NCBI GenBank assembly: GCA_009772925.1
Contig: WOUQ01000009.1
Location: forward strand, 1-64,000
DNA length: 64,000 nucleotides
Source of the DNA: a bacterium
GTDB lineage: Bacteria > Pseudomonadota > Gammaproteobacteria > Burkholderiales > Thiobacillaceae
Reading direction: 5' to 3'
The notes beneath the pieces were generated by a model. It was not told the origin of the DNA and did no database searches. It saw only the letters and a list, made by a program, of their open reading frames with translations. Positions 61,463-64,000 of this stretch are shown in pieces. Each line of letters begins with the position of its first letter. The first letter of the stretch is position 1. Both the position numbers and the translations under genes were made by a program.

Positions 61463-62352
61463 GCTTCGTCACCCCGGCCGCTTCGCGGCCCTGGAAGCTC
61501 CCCTCCCCCGCTATCGGGGGAGGGGATGGGGGAGAGGGAGGCCGAATCACCCCGCCCCTCCCCCGATGGCGCAGAGGAATCCGTTTGCAGGGCCATCAGC
61601 GGCCGCATGGCGGTGAGCAGGCTGGCGAACAGCCTCGGATGCAGTTGCTCCTGCTGCGCCAGCAGACCTTTCATCTGGAAGCGCTGCATGGGCATGGCGA
61701 AACAGGCCGGACAGTTCTCGTGCACCACCGGCAGGCCGGCCTGGGCAGCGAAATCCCGCGTCTGCCGCTCGCGCACGTAGGCCAGGGGGCGGATGACGCG
61801 CAGGTCGCCGGCGTCGATGCGGTAGTGCGCCTGCATGGTGCGCAGCTTGCCGCCGAAGAAGGCGCTCATCAGGAAGGTTTCCGCCAGGTCGTCGAGGTGC
61901 TGGGCCAGGGCCAGCACGTTGTAGCCGTTCTCCCGCGCCACCCGGTAGAGGATGCCGCGGCGCAGGCGGGAGCAGTAGGCGCAGAAGGAATCGCCGCGCA
62001 TGTGCGCGTCGGCGGAGGCGACGATGGGCTGGGATTCGTAGAAATACGGCACGCCCAGGCGCGCCATGTAAGGCTTGAGCGGGCTCGGATCGTATTCCGG
62101 CGACTGCGGGTCGACCGTGCAGGCGGCCAGTTCGAATTTCACCGGCGAGCGCCGTTGCAGGTGCAAGAGCACGTGCAGCAGGGACAGACTGTCCTTGCCG
62201 CCGGAGAGGCCGAGCAGAATGCGGTCGCCGGCGCGGATCATGGCATGCTCGCCGATGGCCTTGCCGGCGGCGGCGAGCAGGGCGCGGGATGGCCGCGCCA
62301 CCCCGGCGGGGAGCGCCGGTTCGGCCGAGGGTAGCGTCTCCACCCCGTTCAC
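61459..62352 (-). CDS. ttcA: tRNA 2-thiocytidine synthetase TtcA
   Basis: 297 residues, GTG start. PP-loop SGGKDSLSLLHVLL, and the two iron-sulfur cysteine pairs CAYCSRLRRG and CPACFAMP. Thiolates cytidine 32 of tRNA. The last ~35 residues (after MRPLMALQTDSSAP) are Ser/Gly/Pro-rich and are written by a G/C-rich palindromic repeat (61499-61569), so the natural C-terminus appears extended by repeat insertion. dsbD lies 22 bases upstream on the same strand. Confidence 0.94.
   Translation of the reverse strand: MNGVETLPSAEPALPAGVARPSRALLAAAGKAIGEHAMIRAGDRILLGLSGGKDSLSLLHVLLHLQRRSPVKFELAACTVDPQSPEYDPSPLKPYMARLGVPYFYESQPIVASADAHMRGDSFCAYCSRLRRGILYRVARENGYNVLALAQHLDDLAETFLMSAFFGGKLRTMQAHYRIDAGDLRVIRPLAYVRERQTRDFAAQAGLPVVHENCPACFAMPMQRFQMKGLLAQQEQLHPRLFASLLTAMRPLMALQTDSSAPSGEGRGDSASLSPIPSPDSGGGELPGPRSGRGDEA
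61499..61569. repeat. G/C-rich palindromic repeat inside the ttcA 3' end
   Basis: Perfect 11-bp stem CCCCTCCCCCG-CTAT-CGGGGGAGGGG (61500-61525) followed by GATGGGGGAGAGGGAG and a further CCCCTCCCCCGATGG. Related to the element at 12314-12352. Confidence 0.7.
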
Positions 62353-62374
62353 AGAGTGCCCCGACGAAGCGTCG

Positions 62375-64000
62375 TCAGGGGATGGCCTTGTCGAGGCTGG
62401 CGAGGAACTTGTCGGCGGGCTCGAAGCCGATCACCCGGTAGGGCAACTCCTTGCCGGACTTGTCGAAGAAGATGATGCCGGGCGGGCCGAACAGGGTGAA
62501 GCGGGCCAGCATGGCCTTGTCCTCGACGCTGTTGGCGGTGACGTCGACCTTCAGCAGCAGGACGTCCTTGAGGCGGGCATGCACGCGCGGATCGCTGAAG
62601 GTGAAGCGCTCCAGTTCCTTGCAGGACACGCACCAGTCCGCGTAGAAATCCAGCATCACGTAGCGTCCGCCGGCGCCGCGCACGGCGGCATCAAGCTCCT
62701 CCAGGTTGCGCACGCGCTGGAACGGCAGCTTGGTACTTTCCGCCGCGCCGGCGACGCCGCCCTTGTACACCGACAGCGGCTGCAACAGGTCGCGGCTGCC
62801 ACCCAGGGCACCCAGCAGCAGGGCGATGCCGGCCACCAGGGAAATGATGCCGACGCCCTTCCAGAAGCGGGTGAAGCCGCGCGCGTTGACCGCCAGCGGC
62901 TCCAGGGCGTGCAGGTACATGGCGGAGATGATGAGCAGGGCGGACCACAGGAACATCAGGGTGATTTCCGACAGCAGCGGCGAGACCAGCCAGATCGCCA
63001 CCGCCAGCAGGGCGACGCCGAAGAAGCGCTTGACCGCGTCCATCCAGCCACCCGCCCGCGGCAGCAGGGCACCGGCGGAAAGGCCGATCAAGAGCAGCGG
63101 CACGCCCATGCCGAGGGCCAGGAAGAACAGGGAGACGCCGCCCAGCACCACGTCGCCGGTCTGGCTGATGTAGAGCAGGGCGCCGGCCAGGGGCGCGGCG
63201 ACGCAGGGGCCGACGATGAGCGCGGAGATCGCGCCCATGACGAAGACGCTGGTGAAACGCCCGCCCTTGATGCGGTTGCTGGCCTCGGTGAAACGGCTCT
63301 GCAGGAAGCTGGGCAATTGCAGTTCGTAGAAGCCGAACATGGACATCGCCAGGCCGACGAAGATGGCGGCGCCAAAGCCCAATGCCCAGGGGTTCTGCAG
63401 GGCGTTGGAGATGAGGGTGCCGGACAGGCCGGCGGCGATGCCGGCCAGGGCGTAGGTCATCGCCATGCCCAGCACGTAGGCGAGGGAGAGCACGAAACCC
63501 TTGCGCTTGGTGATGTGCTGGCCCTGGCCAACGATGATGCCGGACAGGATGGGGATCATCGGGAAGACGCAGGGCGTCAGCGACAGCAACAAGCCGAAGC
63601 CGAAGAAACTCGCCACCACCAGCCAGTAGTTGCCGCCCGCGAGGATGGCGGTGACGCGGCCGGTATCGGAGGTATCCGCGGCCACCGGGGCTGGCGCGGG
63701 GGTCGCGGCCGCGACCGGCGCGGCGGTCAGATCGACCGTCAGGGTCTCGTCCTGGGGCGGGTAGCAGATTCCACTCTTGGCGCAGCCCTGGTGCGTGGCG
63801 TCCACCTGCAGGGTGGTGGTTCCCGGGGGCACGCCGGCCAGGCGCACAAGCACCTCGAAATCCTGGTAATAGACATGCATCTTGCCGAAGTTGGGATCGT
63901 CGATGATCTCCGCCGGCGGCAGATCCAGGCCGGTCACCTGGACCCCGGCGGGATCGCTGATCTTGAAGCCGATCTTGTCCCGATACAGGTAGTAGTTCTT
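62375..64000 (-). CDS. dsbD: Thiol:disulfide interchange protein DsbD (5' end outside window)
   Basis: At least 541 residues; the frame stays open to the right edge (YLYRDKIGFKI is the first readable segment), so only the N-terminus is missing. All three redox pairs are represented: N-terminal domain GCAKSGICYPP, membrane-domain cysteines in LTPCVFPMIPILSG and VGPCVAAPLAGALL, and the C-terminal thioredoxin site DWCVSCKELERF. It moves electrons from cytoplasmic thioredoxin to periplasmic DsbC and CcmG, both encoded in this window. Confidence 0.95.
   Translation of the reverse strand, partial: KNYYLYRDKIGFKISDPAGVQVTGLDLPPAEIIDDPNFGKMHVYYQDFEVLVRLAGVPPGTTTLQVDATHQGCAKSGICYPPQDETLTVDLTAAPVAAATPAPAPVAADTSDTGRVTAILAGGNYWLVVASFFGFGLLLSLTPCVFPMIPILSGIIVGQGQHITKRKGFVLSLAYVLGMAMTYALAGIAAGLSGTLISNALQNPWALGFGAAIFVGLAMSMFGFYELQLPSFLQSRFTEASNRIKGGRFTSVFVMGAISALIVGPCVAAPLAGALLYISQTGDVVLGGVSLFFLALGMGVPLLLIGLSAGALLPRAGGWMDAVKRFFGVALLAVAIWLVSPLLSEITLMFLWSALLIISAMYLHALEPLAVNARGFTRFWKGVGIISLVAGIALLLGALGGSRDLLQPLSVYKGGVAGAAESTKLPFQRVRNLEELDAAVRGAGGRYVMLDFYADWCVSCKELERFTFSDPRVHARLKDVLLLKVDVTANSVEDKAMLARFTLFGPPGIIFFDKSGKELPYRVIGFEPADKFLASLDKAIP

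Noticed and set aside
62375-64000. Truncated dsbD pseudogene
   Set aside because: The frame is open to the window edge and all visible redox motifs are intact; it is cut only by the window.

Overview
This window is a GC-rich, gene-dense chromosomal segment of a Gram-negative betaproteobacterium, most likely a sulfur-oxidising, nitrate/nitrite-respiring member of the Rhodocyclales/Nitrosomonadales type. The gene orders (lptD-surA; murU-pepP-ubiH-ubiF-like-dsbC; rpe-gph-trpE; bamE-dapB divergent from fur and followed by recN, nadK, hrcA and hemH; a complete ccmABCDEFGHI cluster) are of the housekeeping kind seen in that class. I see no rRNA, tRNA, CRISPR array, transposase or phage gene. Organism assignment is inference from gene content, not a database match.

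Layout. 1-6.3 kb: tail of a beta-propeller protein, an unusual FKBP-like/methyltransferase fusion, surA, lptD and a divergent cell-wall-recycling pair amgK-murU. 6.3-12 kb: pepP, two ubiquinone-biosynthesis monooxygenases, dsbC and a hydrolase. 12-19 kb: a TonB-like protein, mltA-apaG, rpe-gph-trpE and a histone-H1-like DUF2934 protein. 19-23.5 kb: an ECF sigma factor with an anti-sigma factor that carries a periplasmic DsrE-like domain, divergent from a secreted DsrE-family protein, then glgA and a DUF302 protein. 23.5-32.3 kb: htpG behind a sigma-32-type promoter, dapB-bamE, fur, recN, nadK, hrcA, hemH. 32.5-34.2 kb: a monohaem cytochrome c and a flavocytochrome c sulfide dehydrogenase flavoprotein. 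34-42 kb (minus strand): SH3 protein, M48 protease, CHASE2 nucleotide cyclase, class-II cyclic-nucleotide phosphodiesterase-like protein, then, behind a perfect CRP-type site, a GGDEF-EAL protein and an HDOD protein. 42-45 kb: an Mce/Mla-like lipid-transport operon with a vestigial ATPase. 45-51 kb: two YeeE/YedE sulfur permease halves, an SCP2-like protein, and an FNR-type-promoter operon of diheme cytochrome c, a second flavocytochrome c flavoprotein and an octaheme nitrite reductase. 51-58 kb: cytochrome c maturation. 58-64 kb: sugar kinase, glycine-zipper lipoprotein, acyltransferase, apaH, ttcA and the 3' part of dsbD.

How it works together. The periplasmic redox theme is strong: two flavocytochrome c modules, an ammonia-forming type nitrite reductase, the full haem-attachment machinery and two disulfide systems (DsbC, DsbD) sit in one stretch, suggesting sulfide oxidation coupled to nitrite reduction under anoxic control. 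The 34-40 kb locus joins cAMP-type synthesis and breakdown to c-di-GMP turnover through a CRP-like site.

Most noteworthy non-coding structure: (i) two ~270-bp elements (15095-15366 and 20576-20844) with the same three-stem architecture and conserved core but completely different, internally complementary stems; the second appears to be transcribed as the 5' leader of the ECF sigma operon; (ii) a family of heptanucleotide tandem repeats, often in inverted pairs, filling spacers between co-directional genes; (iii) a back-to-back pair of near-identical ECF-type promoters sharing a palindrome at 20849-20919.
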